Assembly (NCBI GenBank): GCA_964527735.1
Contig: CAZGPG010000003.1
Location: forward strand, 124,001-188,000
From: JBEBVQ01 sp964527735
GTDB taxonomy: Bacteria; Bacteroidota; Bacteroidia; Chitinophagales; Chitinophagaceae
Reading direction: 5' to 3'
DNA: 64,000 nucleotides
A program made the translations under genes and the position numbers. The notes under the pieces were generated by a model. It was given only the letters and a program-made list of their open reading frames with translations. It was not told the DNA's origin and did not search any database. Shown here one piece after another: positions 24,136 through 32,300 of the stretch (the stretch's first letter is position 1; the number at the start of each line of letters is the position of its first letter).

Positions 24136-26343
24136 ATGCAAACCAGTACATGTTACGCATTGCTGTTGTCCGGGATGTTTTTCTCCCTGCCGGCAATCGC
24201 TCAGATCCCCGATACACTCATACATAAACAGCACGAGCTGCAACCCGTAGAAGTCCGTGCGCTCCGTGCAGGAGATAAATCACCTTTTGCCAAAACGGAT
24301 CTTACAGCAGAAGATATTGAAAAGCTCAACCAGGGGCAGGATCTGCCTTATCTGCTTCAATACACGCCATCCGCTGTCACCACTTCCGATGCCGGCGCCG
24401 GTATCGGCTACACTGGCTTGCGTATCCGGGGTACCGACGGGAGCCGGATTAACGTCACGCTCAACGGTATTCCGGTTAACGATGCCGAATCGCAGGGTGT
24501 GTTTTTTGTGAACACTCCTGACCTTGCTTCTTCTACAGGTTCCATACAGGTGCAACGGGGCGTGGGTACATCTACCAACGGAGTAGGCGCTTTCGGCGCA
24601 GCCATCAGTGTCAATACCCTGGAGCAGATGGAGCAGGCGGGCGCCGAAGGGAGCTTCAGCTTTGGCTCCTTCAACACACAACGCTATACGGTGAAGGCCG
24701 GAACAGGCTTGTTGAAGAATGGCCTTCAGTTTGATGTCCGCCTGTCAAAATTGTCTTCAGACGGATTTATCGAACGCTCGGCCAGCGACCTGAAATCCAT
24801 GCAATTCCTGGCGGGTTGGCGGGCCAATGAAAAAACTTCTTTCAGGTTCATGTTGCTTACCGGTGCTGAAAAGACCGGACAGGCATGGAATGGCGTACCG
24901 CAGGATTCTCTTAAAACAAACCGCCGGTACAACGAGCTGGGTATGAAAGCCGACGGGACCTATTACGATAACCAGACCGACAACTATCAGCAGGATTATT
25001 ACCAGCTGTTTGCCGATCATAAATTCAGTAATGCACTGACGGGGCACATCGGCCTCTTCCTGACCCGCGGCCGTGGTTATTATCAGGAATACCGGCTCGG
25101 AGAATCTTTTGGTGATTATTATCTGCCTGATTTCACCACGCCGGCAGGAGACACCGTTACAGAAACGGATATGATCCGCCAGCTCTGGCTCGACAACAAG
25201 CATTACGGTACGGTGTTTTCCCTGTTATATGAAAAGAACAAAACGGCGCTCACATTCGGCGGCAGCGTTGCCCGGTACGAAGGCTATCATTACGGGTTCG
25301 TGAAATGGGCGGAATACGGTGTCCCGGCAGATCATCGCTGGTATTATCTTGGCGCCAATAAAAATGATGTGACCGTTTACGGAAAAGCGCAGCAGACTAT
25401 AGGTCGTGATCTGGTGCTTTTTGGTGATCTGCAGTACCGTCACGTCGCCTACCAGCTCGACGGCTTCCGTAAAAACCCGGCGTTGCATCAGTCAGCAGCC
25501 TACCATTTTTTCAATCCCAAAGCCGGTCTCAGCTATTTTCTGCGGGATAATCCACAAAACCGCCAGCGCGTATATGCTTCTTTGGCTGTAGCAAACAAAG
25601 AGCCTAACCGGGATGATTTTGAGAATGCCGCGCAGAGTCTGCCACGGCCCGAACGGCTGTATGATTTTGAAGGAGGCTATGAAGTGAACAAACGAAACTG
25701 GAATGCCGGTGTAAACCTGTATTATATGGATTACAAAGACCAGCTGATCCTCACCGGCCAGATCAATGATGTGGGTGCATACACACGCACCAATGTTGCT
25801 TCGAGCTACCGGGCGGGTGTGGAATTACAGGCTGCCTGGACGCCGTTGTACTGGCTGAAAGTTTCTGGTAACACCACACTGTCGCAGAACAAGATCCGGG
25901 ATTTCGTGGAGTACATGGATGACTATGACGCCGGTGAGCAGCTTGCGATCAGTCACGGTACTGTGGATATTGCTTTTGCTCCTGCCGTTACGGGAACCGG
26001 TATTATCGGTTTTACGCCCTTCCGTAACCTTCCGTACGGACAGCGTCTGGGTCTGGATGTGTTTGGTAAGTATATAGGAAAGCAGTTTCTGGATAATACC
26101 GGTAACAGCGACCGGAGTATTGATCCCTATGCGCTGTGTGATGTGCGGCTTTATTATGGTATCAAGGCCGGGCCATTCCGGGAAGCGCTGCTTACACTTG
26201 CGGTGAACAACGTATTCAACCGTCAATACGAAAGTAACGGCTATACCTTCAGTTATATTTATGGAGGTGAGCGATCGACGTTTAATTATTATTTCCCCCA
26301 GGCCGGCACAAATTTGCTGTTGGGGCTGAACCTGAAATGGTAA
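24136..26343 (+). CDS. TonB-dependent outer-membrane receptor, probable thiamine-compound uptake
   Basis: The 735-residue receptor has a signal peptide (ALLLSGMFFSLPAIAQ) and a plug domain with GLRIRGTDGSRINVTLNGIPVNDAESQ read in parts (GLRIRGTDGSRIN, LNGIPVNDAESQG) and VQRGVGTSTNGVGAFGAAI. A 22-strand-type barrel follows, ending in an aromatic-rich strand with terminal LLLGLNLKW. It lacks the long N-terminal carboxypeptidase-like extension of SusC proteins and has no SusD neighbour. Control by the upstream TPP riboswitch points to thiamine or a precursor as cargo, as proposed for Omr1-type receptors of Bacteroidota. I chose the ATG at 24136 because the signal peptide starts there. No pnuT-like permease or kinase follows. 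Confidence 0.92.
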   Translation: MQTSTCYALLLSGMFFSLPAIAQIPDTLIHKQHELQPVEVRALRAGDKSPFAKTDLTAEDIEKLNQGQDLPYLLQYTPSAVTTSDAGAGIGYTGLRIRGTDGSRINVTLNGIPVNDAESQGVFFVNTPDLASSTGSIQVQRGVGTSTNGVGAFGAAISVNTLEQMEQAGAEGSFSFGSFNTQRYTVKAGTGLLKNGLQFDVRLSKLSSDGFIERSASDLKSMQFLAGWRANEKTSFRFMLLTGAEKTGQAWNGVPQDSLKTNRRYNELGMKADGTYYDNQTDNYQQDYYQLFADHKFSNALTGHIGLFLTRGRGYYQEYRLGESFGDYYLPDFTTPAGDTVTETDMIRQLWLDNKHYGTVFSLLYEKNKTALTFGGSVARYEGYHYGFVKWAEYGVPADHRWYYLGANKNDVTVYGKAQQTIGRDLVLFGDLQYRHVAYQLDGFRKNPALHQSAAYHFFNPKAGLSYFLRDNPQNRQRVYASLAVANKEPNRDDFENAAQSLPRPERLYDFEGGYEVNKRNWNAGVNLYYMDYKDQLILTGQINDVGAYTRTNVASSYRAGVELQAAWTPLYWLKVSGNTTLSQNKIRDFVEYMDDYDAGEQLAISHGTVDIAFAPAVTGTGIIGFTPFRNLPYGQRLGLDVFGKYIGKQFLDNTGNSDRSIDPYALCDVRLYYGIKAGPFREALLTLAVNNVFNRQYESNGYTFSYIYGGERSTFNYYFPQAGTNLLLGLNLKW

Positions 26344-26350
26344 TCTTTAG

Positions 26351-26922
26351 GAGGCTGTCTAAAAAGGAGAACGGTGTCATCCTGAACCCTATTCGCTGTT
26401 GGCGCAATCATCCGAAAATGACAGTATGGAGCGTGCTTGTACGAATTGAGCATGATGCATGCCGGCTACCGCGGCGTCATTGCGAGGCGCAGCCGAAGTA
26501 ATCCCATGTTCACACGGAGATTGCTTCGTCGTTCCTCCTACCATTGACGTATTTCATAAGTTGCTCGTTATCAAACACCCCTCTCTATCTCCCCTGAATG
26601 GGAGACGATCACATCGTTGTCGCCGATATGCTTCGTTAGCACGACGTAGTGATCGTCCTTCCTCGAGGAGGGAATGAGGGAGGTGTTCGCTACTACGGAG
26701 CCATTATGCGACTCCGTCATTTTTATTATTGTTTGGGGCACCCAAATGAAAACTCGCAATGACGGGTTGTGTTCTATTGTATGTATAGGACGGTTCTGTA
26801 AAGAAGTAAGTATTGATAATCAAACGACAAAAACATGTGTCATTGGCAAGGAAGGATGACACTGTTCTTTGATGTAAGCTTACCAATCATAAAGGTAAAT
26901 GACGGACTTTTCAGACAGCCTC
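26351..26922. mobile_element. MITE-like composite with GAGGCTGTCT terminal inverted repeats
   Basis: GAGGCTGTCTAAAAAG (26351-26366) is mirrored by CTTTTCAGACAGCCTC (26907-26922) with one mismatch. Such ends are typical of several transposase-family insertion sequences, but no transposase is encoded. Inside are further nested inverted repeats: GGTGTCATCCT with AGGATGACACT, CGTCATTGCGAGG with CTCGCAATGACG, and the 114-bp element at 26574-26687. The right end supplies the G of the helicase TAG stop codon. No clear target duplication is visible. The element fills the whole gap between the receptor and helicase genes. Confidence 0.55.
26574..26687. repeat. AACACCYCTC inverted-repeat element, copy 2
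   Basis: The ends AACACCCCTC and GAGGGAGGTGTT enclose GACGATCACATCGTTGT, mirrored by ACGACGTAGTGATCGTC. It is related to 23622-23770 by ends and half-sites. It is innermost in the nested composite 26351-26922. Confidence 0.65.
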
Positions 26923-28142
26923 TATTTCCGTGATTTACCCGTAAATTTCTTTTTGAAACGGGGTTTCCCGTTGCCGCTGCGGGGTTTGTCTGCCCGCGGA
27001 TTATATTCCGGCGCCGGCCCCAGCTCTTCGGGTAAAGGTAGTTTTTCAACTTCCCGTCCGATCAGCTTTTCAATACGGCCGAAGCGGCTCTGATCTTTCT
27101 GATTGATGAATGTAATGGCCGTTCCGGTGCGTTCGGCACGGGCTGTGCGTCCGATACGGTGCACATAATCTTCAGGATCCGGTGGTACGTCATAGTTCAG
27201 CACCATTTCGATATTCTCTACATCCACACCGCGCGACAGCACATCCGTGCCCACAAGTATCGGTATACGGCGGTTTTTAAAAGCCTGCATGATCACTTCA
27301 CGTTCTTCCTGCTCCAGGTCAGAATGGAAAGCTTTGGATGTAATGCCCGCCCTGCGCAATTCAGGCTCCAGCTTTTTTACCTTGTCTTTGGTAGAGGCAA
27401 ATATGATCGCAGAGGTATAATTCCCTTCTTTGAGGATATGCAGCAGCAGTTTATGCTTTTGCTCATCGTGCGCCATATAGGCAACCTGCCGGATACCCGC
27501 TGCAGGCTGTGAAACCGCGATGTTGATCTGCATGGGATTGATCATAAGCTGTGCAGTCAGTGACCGGATCTTCGGCGGCATGGTGGCGCTGAAGCATAAT
27601 GTCTGCCGCTCCTTCGGTAATTCACTGATGATGCGTATGATGTCTTCGTAAAAGCCCATGTCGAGCATACGGTCGGCTTCATCCAGTACCAGGTGCCGGA
27701 TATGGGAGAAATCAATACCGCCCATTTGTATTTGCGCGATCAGGCGTCCGGGAGTGGCAATGATGATGTCAGCGCCTTTCACCAGCGCCTGTTTCTGCTG
27801 ATTCCAATTCCCGCCGCTGCCGCCGCCGTATACCGCCATAGAGCTTACGTCAATAAAATAGCTCATGGCTTCGATCTGCTGGTCGATCTGGATGGCAAGT
27901 TCCCGTGAAGGAACTATAACGAGGGTATTGATCCCTTTCCGTTCTGTCTGCAATATTTTGTCGAGGAGCGGGAGTACGAAAGCAGCTGTCTTCCCGGTAC
28001 CTGTCTGTGCGCAGGCGATCAGGTCGTGTCCGGCAAGAATGACCGGGATTGCCTGCTCCTGTATGGGGGTGGGGGTCCGGTAGCCGATGGCGTCAATGCC
28101 ATCCAGCAAGTCATAATCAAGGTCGAAATCGTCGAATGTCAA
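26922..28142 (-). CDS. DEAD-box ATP-dependent RNA helicase (RhlE-like)
   Basis: The 406-residue helicase has the full motif set: Q motif GYRTPTPIQEQAIP, motif I AQTGTGKTAAF, Ia VPSRELAIQ, II VLDEADRMLD, III SATMPP, and in domain 2 STKDKVKKLE, VLSRGVDVENI and VI HRIGRTAR. The short C-terminal tail is Arg/Lys-rich (GNGKPRFKKKFTGKSRK), consistent with non-specific RNA binding. It probably unwinds RNA duplexes during ribosome assembly or mRNA decay. The stop codon coincides with the end of the inverted-repeat element downstream, so the original C-terminus may have been changed by that insertion. Confidence 0.95.
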   Translation of the reverse strand: MTFDDFDLDYDLLDGIDAIGYRTPTPIQEQAIPVILAGHDLIACAQTGTGKTAAFVLPLLDKILQTERKGINTLVIVPSRELAIQIDQQIEAMSYFIDVSSMAVYGGGSGGNWNQQKQALVKGADIIIATPGRLIAQIQMGGIDFSHIRHLVLDEADRMLDMGFYEDIIRIISELPKERQTLCFSATMPPKIRSLTAQLMINPMQINIAVSQPAAGIRQVAYMAHDEQKHKLLLHILKEGNYTSAIIFASTKDKVKKLEPELRRAGITSKAFHSDLEQEEREVIMQAFKNRRIPILVGTDVLSRGVDVENIEMVLNYDVPPDPEDYVHRIGRTARAERTGTAITFINQKDQSRFGRIEKLIGREVEKLPLPEELGPAPEYNPRADKPRSGNGKPRFKKKFTGKSRK

Positions 28143-28194
28143 AGTGCTGATTAGTTAAAAGGTTAAATATCTGCGGGCCTTTGCCGGCAGATGG

Positions 28195-29319
28195 TCAGTA
28201 GGTGATTACCTGCTGTTCGATTGCTGCGGGCATTTCCCGGAATTCATATTGCTGGTTGCGCAATTGCGGTTCAAAGCCTGCTTCACGGATCGCCTGCTGG
28301 ATACCGTCTGCGGTAAAACGGTGCGGCGCTCCTGCAGCGCTTACTACATTTTCTTCGATCATAATAGAACCGAAATCATTGGCGCCGGCGTGCAGGCAGA
28401 GCTGTGCTATTTCTTTGCCTACGGTGAGCCAGGATGCCTGTATGTTTTTCACATTGGGCAGCATGATGCGGCTCAGAGCGATCATCCGGATATATTCTTC
28501 CGGCGTGGTCATGTTCTGCGTACCCCGGATACGCCGCAGCAGTGTGTCCACATCCTGGAATGTCCACGGAATAAACGCGATGAATCCTTTGGCGTCTTCC
28601 GGTTTATTGGCCTGTACTTCCCGCAGCTTCACCAGGTGATCAAAACGTTCTTCTATGGTTTCCACATGGCCGAACATCATCGTGGCGCTGGTGGTCAGCC
28701 CCACCTTGTGTGCTTCCTGCATGATATCGAGCCATTCCTGTGCGCTGCATTTTCCTTTGGAGATAAGTCGCCTTACACGGTCGTTCAGTATTTCTGCACC
28801 TGGCCCGGGCATGCTGTCCATGCCCGCATTTTTCAGTGCCTGCAACGCTTCGCGATGACTTACGCCGGATACCTTACAGATATGGGCCACTTCGGGAGGT
28901 CCAAGCGCGTGCAATTTCAGGTCGGGATATAATTCCTTCAGTTGCCGGAAGAGATCGGTATAGTAATCCAGACCGAGATCCGGGTGATGTCCGCCCTGCA
29001 GCAGCAGTTGCTCTCCGCCGTACCGGAAGGTTTCCTCTATCTTCTCTTTATATGTTTCAATGTCAGTAATGTATGCCTCCGGATGACCGGGGATACGGTA
29101 GAAATTACAAAACTTGCAGTTGGCCACACAAACATTGGTCGTATTCATGTTGCGATCAATGATCCATGTTACCTTACCATGCGGTACCTGTATCTTGCGC
29201 AGCTCGTTGGCTACATACATCAGGTCGGCCAGCGGGGCCCGCTCGAAAAGGAATACGCCTTCTTCGACACTCAGAAAATCAAAATCCAACGCCCGCCTGT
29301 ACAACCCCGATAATTGCAT
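28195..29319 (-). CDS. mqnC: Cyclic dehypoxanthinyl futalosine synthase (radical SAM)
   Basis: This 374-residue radical SAM enzyme of the futalosine menaquinone pathway cyclises dehypoxanthine futalosine. The cluster motif is CVANCKFCNF (Cys-x3-Cys-x2-Cys). MqnC-type context follows: GGEQLLLQGGHHPDLGLDYY, PGPGAEILNDRVRRLIS and TSATMMFGHVETIEERFDHL. I use the ATG at 29319 (MQLSGLYRRALDFDFLS); the frame continues upstream to 29424 without conserved residues. No other menaquinone gene is nearby, so the pathway is dispersed. A MqnE assignment is less likely given the GHVET and GAGAEIL-type motifs. Confidence 0.93.
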   Translation of the reverse strand: MQLSGLYRRALDFDFLSVEEGVFLFERAPLADLMYVANELRKIQVPHGKVTWIIDRNMNTTNVCVANCKFCNFYRIPGHPEAYITDIETYKEKIEETFRYGGEQLLLQGGHHPDLGLDYYTDLFRQLKELYPDLKLHALGPPEVAHICKVSGVSHREALQALKNAGMDSMPGPGAEILNDRVRRLISKGKCSAQEWLDIMQEAHKVGLTTSATMMFGHVETIEERFDHLVKLREVQANKPEDAKGFIAFIPWTFQDVDTLLRRIRGTQNMTTPEEYIRMIALSRIMLPNVKNIQASWLTVGKEIAQLCLHAGANDFGSIMIEENVVSAAGAPHRFTADGIQQAIREAGFEPQLRNQQYEFREMPAAIEQQVITY

Positions 29320-29378
29320 GCCATAAATTTGAACCACAGCAAAATTAGGATAAAAACAATCAATAAACGGGACATACC

Positions 29379-29482
29379 ATAAACAGGACACCCCTACGGG
29401 GTGGTTGTTTATGATTTTGGACAATATCTATAAACGGTGTGCTCCTACGGAGCACCGGGGGGATCCATAGTGCACAATTATT
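29379..29482. repeat. REP-like hairpin cluster left of the tandem array
   Basis: Small palindromes CACCCCTACGGGGTGG and GTGCTCCTACGGAGCAC, the first preceded by AAACAGGA, are spaced a few tens of bases apart. They share the CTCCTACGGAG or CCCTACGGGG core with hairpins on the other side of the transposase gene (30498-30565), as expected for REP sequences mobilised by a RAYT. Confidence 0.65.
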
Positions 29483-29935
29483 ATCTGCTCTGCTTTCCCT
29501 GCTGGTTGTATTTGGGTCGATAGGGGTTGGTATAGCAATACAACTATTGCCCGCTCCTACGGATCGCCGGGGGGATCCATAGTGCAATTACTATCTGCTC
29601 TGCTTTCCCTGCTGGTTGTATTTGGGTCGATAGGGGTTGGTATAGCNNNNNNNNNNNNNNNNNNNNNNNNNNNNNNNNNNNNNNNNNNNNNNNNNNNNNN
29701 NNNNNNNNNNNNNNNNNNNNNNNNNNNNNNNNNNNNNNNNNNNNNNTATCTGCTCTGCTTTCCCTGCTGGTTGTATTTGGGTCGATAGGGGTTGGTATAG
29801 CAATACAACTATTGCCCGCTCCTACGGATCGCCGGGGGGATCCATAGTGCAATTATTATCTGCTCTGCTTTCCCTGCTGGTTGTATTTGGGTCGATAGGG
29901 GTTGGTATAACAATACAACTATTGCCCGCTCCGTA
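29482..29935. repeat. 110-bp tandem repeat array, interrupted by a gap
   Basis: Units beginning TATCTGCTCTGCTTTCCCTG start at 29482, 29592, 29747 and 29857. The spacing is exactly 110 bp on each side of the N run. Each unit contains TATTTGGGTCGATAGGGG and a CTCCTACGGATCGCCGG hairpin-like part. The true copy number is unknown because the assembly breaks here. No real coding sequence is supported in the array. Confidence 0.9.
29647..29746. other. Assembly gap of 100 Ns
   Basis: Exactly 100 undetermined bases lie inside the tandem repeat. The round number suggests a placeholder of unknown size. If the 110-bp period holds, the missing stretch is 55 bp plus a multiple of 110. Confidence 0.98.
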
Positions 29936-29999
29936 GGAGCGATCTGTTTATAGCCATCAGGTAGCCAATAGCTCGGGCTCCGTAGGAGCCTCCTGTTTA
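29925..29999. repeat. REP-like hairpins right of the array
   Basis: GCTCCGTAGGAGC (near 29928) and GGGCTCCGTAGGAGCC (near 29972) are short perfect palindromes, each followed by a CTGTTTAT word that also flanks the other hairpins. They lie immediately downstream of the transposase stop. Confidence 0.65.
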
Positions 30000-30464
30000 T
30001 CATTCCATAAAATCAAACATAAACCGGTCGTCATTACGGGATATGTCATTTTCATCCAGGAGGTGGTAATATTCTTTCCGGAAAGTTGTTGCACGGTGAT
30101 GTTCTTCCTGATTAAGAATATATCTGACTACCCGGTCAATATGTTCATGTGAATATGAAAATACACCATACCCTTCCTGCCAATTAAATCGTGCTCTTAT
30201 CCATTTGCTATTATTAATAAATCCGGCACTTGCTACTTTTATTTCTTTTACAAAATCAGAAATCAATACGGAAGGCTTGAACCCTACAAAAATATGTGCA
30301 TGATCCGGCATGCAATGGACTGCTAACATTTTTGCTTTCCGGTTTTGTACAATGCCGGTTATGTAGCGGTGCAATTCTTCTTTATGTATCCGGGGTATAA
30401 GACTTTGTCTGTACTTCACTGCAAATACGAACTGCAGATATATCTGTGAATATGTATTAGCCAT
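30000..30464 (-). CDS. Y1-type transposase, REP-associated (RAYT-like, IS200/IS605 superfamily)
   Basis: The 154-residue HUH endonuclease is of normal length for this family. The metal-binding pair is His55 and His57 in VHCMPDHAHIFVGF. The probable nucleophile is Tyr115 in RVVRYILNQEEHH, and GFINNSKWIRARFNWQEGYG is the usual central segment. These enzymes cut and join single-stranded DNA at hairpins. The gene appears intact and is bounded on both sides by CTCCTACGGAG-type hairpins without a second IS gene, which fits a domesticated REP-associated transposase rather than a full IS200 element. Confidence 0.92.
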   Translation of the reverse strand: MANTYSQIYLQFVFAVKYRQSLIPRIHKEELHRYITGIVQNRKAKMLAVHCMPDHAHIFVGFKPSVLISDFVKEIKVASAGFINNSKWIRARFNWQEGYGVFSYSHEHIDRVVRYILNQEEHHRATTFRKEYYHLLDENDISRNDDRFMFDFME

Positions 30465-30497
30465 ATAAAATCATTTTGCCTCCATATAAGGCGGTTA

Positions 30498-30565
30498 TAA
30501 ACAGGACACCCCTGCGGGGTGGAAATTATTAATGCCCACATTTTCTGGACACTCCTACGGAGTGG
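30498..30565. repeat. REP-like hairpins between the transposase gene and comM
   Basis: ATAAACAGGACACCCCTGC with GGGGTGG, then GGACACTCCTACGGAGTGG, are two palindromes of the same family as those at 29379-29482 and 29925-29999. They lie upstream of the transposase gene and just past the comM stop. Confidence 0.65.
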
Positions 30566-30567
30566 TT

Positions 30568-32112
30568 TTACCCCGCCCACCCTTCCCGGTCGAGGCTGCG
30601 GTATTGGATGGCCTCGGCCAGGTATTCCGGACGGATGCCTTCACTCCCGGCGAGGTCGGCAATGGTACGCGCTACTTTCAGGATGCGGTCATATGCCCGT
30701 GCAGAGAGGTTCAGCTTGTCCATAGCGGCTTTCAGCAGATTCTGGCCGGCAGGATCGATCCGGCATATTTGCTTCAGCAACCGGCTGCTCATCTGGGCGT
30801 TGTTATATATACCGGCGTGGGCAGCAAAGCGGGTGGCCTGTATTTCCCTTGCGCGGATCACCCGTTCCCGTACAGTTACGCTCGGTTCTGTTGTGACGGA
30901 TGAAGACAACTCGTTAAAGGATACCGGTGTTACCTCTACATGCAGGTCGATACGGTCGAGGAGGGGGCCTGAGACTTTATTAAGATACCGGTGCACCATT
31001 TGCGGATTGCAGGTACATTCTTTTTCCGGATGATTAAAATAGCCGCAAGGGCAGGGATTCATAGATGCAATGAGCATGAACCCGGCGGGGAAGTCGAGGC
31101 TGATGCGGGCGCGGGAAATGGAGACCTTTCGTTCTTCGATCGGTTGCCGCATCACTTCGAGTACACTGCGTTTAAATTCCGGCAGCTCATCAAGGAACAG
31201 CACACCGTTATGTGCCAGTGAGATCTCACCCGGCTGGGGATTAACGCCGCCTCCTACCAATGCCACATCGCTGATCGTATGATGCGGTGAGCGGAAGGGA
31301 CGCTGCGCTATCAGGGAAGCATGAGCGGCAAGCCTGCCTGCAACGGAATAGATCTTGGTTGTTTCCAGCGCTTCGTGCAGGCTGAGCGGCGGCAGGATGG
31401 TGGGGAGCCGTTTGGCCAGCATCGTTTTACCTGCTCCGGGCGGGCCGATCAGGATTGCATTATGACCACCTGCGGCGGTAATCTCCAGCGCGCGCTTCAC
31501 ATGTTCTTGTCCTTTCACATCGCTGAAATCCAGATCTACCTGCTCCTGGGCTTCAAAGAACAGCGCACGGGTATCCACGGTAACAGGCGAGATCGTACTG
31601 TTGCCGTTGAAGAAATCTATAGCTTCGTTGATATGTGATATCCCATACACTTCCAGGTTATTGACCAGCGCTCCTTCACGGGCGTTTTGCTGTGGGAGGA
31701 GGATGCCTCTGAATTTTTCACTGCGCGCCTGTATGGCCATTGGCAGAGCGCCTTTTACAGGTTTGAGAGAACCATCCAGCGACAACTCTCCCATGATGAT
31801 GTACTGATCCAGCATTGTGTGCTGCATCTGACCGGACACTGCAAGCATACCGAGCGCAATAGGCAGGTCGTATGCAGAACCGGCTTTCCGGATATCTGCA
31901 GGCGCCATATTGACCAGTACTTTTTGGCGGGGGCGGTTATAGCCGTTATTTTTTATGGCCGAGATGATACGGTCCATGCTTTCCCGGACGGCATTATCCG
32001 GCAGACCCACAATGAAATATCCCGTCTGAGACCCTGGCTGTGCATCTACTTCCATTGTGATGGTAAGGGCATCTATCCCATATACAGCGCTTCCAAACAC
32101 TTTGACCAGCAT
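30568..32112 (-). CDS. comM: YifB/ComM-family Mg-chelatase-like AAA+ ATPase
   Basis: The 514-residue protein matches ComM, a hexameric helicase that promotes branch migration when transformed DNA is integrated. An N-terminal Lon-type fold (residues 1-170) with GLPDNAVRESMDRI and VNMAPADIRKAGSAYDLPIA precedes the AAA+ core. The core has Walker A LIGPPGAGKTMLAKRLP, Walker B GVLFLDELPEF and the zinc-like Cys-rich segment NPCPCGYFNHPEKECTC. The C-terminal lid ends LAEAIQYRSLDREGW. It is transcribed alone toward the RAYT. A competence role is known for the Haemophilus and Vibrio proteins and is inferred here. Confidence 0.95.
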   Translation of the reverse strand: MLVKVFGSAVYGIDALTITMEVDAQPGSQTGYFIVGLPDNAVRESMDRIISAIKNNGYNRPRQKVLVNMAPADIRKAGSAYDLPIALGMLAVSGQMQHTMLDQYIIMGELSLDGSLKPVKGALPMAIQARSEKFRGILLPQQNAREGALVNNLEVYGISHINEAIDFFNGNSTISPVTVDTRALFFEAQEQVDLDFSDVKGQEHVKRALEITAAGGHNAILIGPPGAGKTMLAKRLPTILPPLSLHEALETTKIYSVAGRLAAHASLIAQRPFRSPHHTISDVALVGGGVNPQPGEISLAHNGVLFLDELPEFKRSVLEVMRQPIEERKVSISRARISLDFPAGFMLIASMNPCPCGYFNHPEKECTCNPQMVHRYLNKVSGPLLDRIDLHVEVTPVSFNELSSSVTTEPSVTVRERVIRAREIQATRFAAHAGIYNNAQMSSRLLKQICRIDPAGQNLLKAAMDKLNLSARAYDRILKVARTIADLAGSEGIRPEYLAEAIQYRSLDREGWAG

Positions 32113-32300
32113 GGGTCAAAATTATAAAAATTAACGCTGAAAATCGCATAAATTCGTTGATGGTCATTTAATTAAAAATATTGTATTTACATAATTAAAG
32201 ATATTGGAAAAATAAAATTTGACAACTTTTTAATAGTTACCTTCCGTTTCTCCCTGTTGAATCTCAGTATTATTGCACACGCACAACCCTCAAAAAAAGA

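Noticed and set aside
26344..26921. A transposase gene inside the MITE-like composite
   Set aside because: Only short frames with no DDE or HUH motif are present.
28195..29319. MqnE (aminofutalosine synthase) instead of MqnC
   Set aside because: The radical SAM protein has the GGEQLLLQGGHHP and GHVETIEERFDHL context of MqnC, and the gene is better assigned there.
29544..29852. Several open frames across the N run
   Set aside because: They exist only because Ns are read as open codons in the repeat; they translate tandem repeat, not protein.
29379..29940. CRISPR array
   Set aside because: The repeated unit is 110 bp without distinct spacers of equal length, and no cas gene is present.
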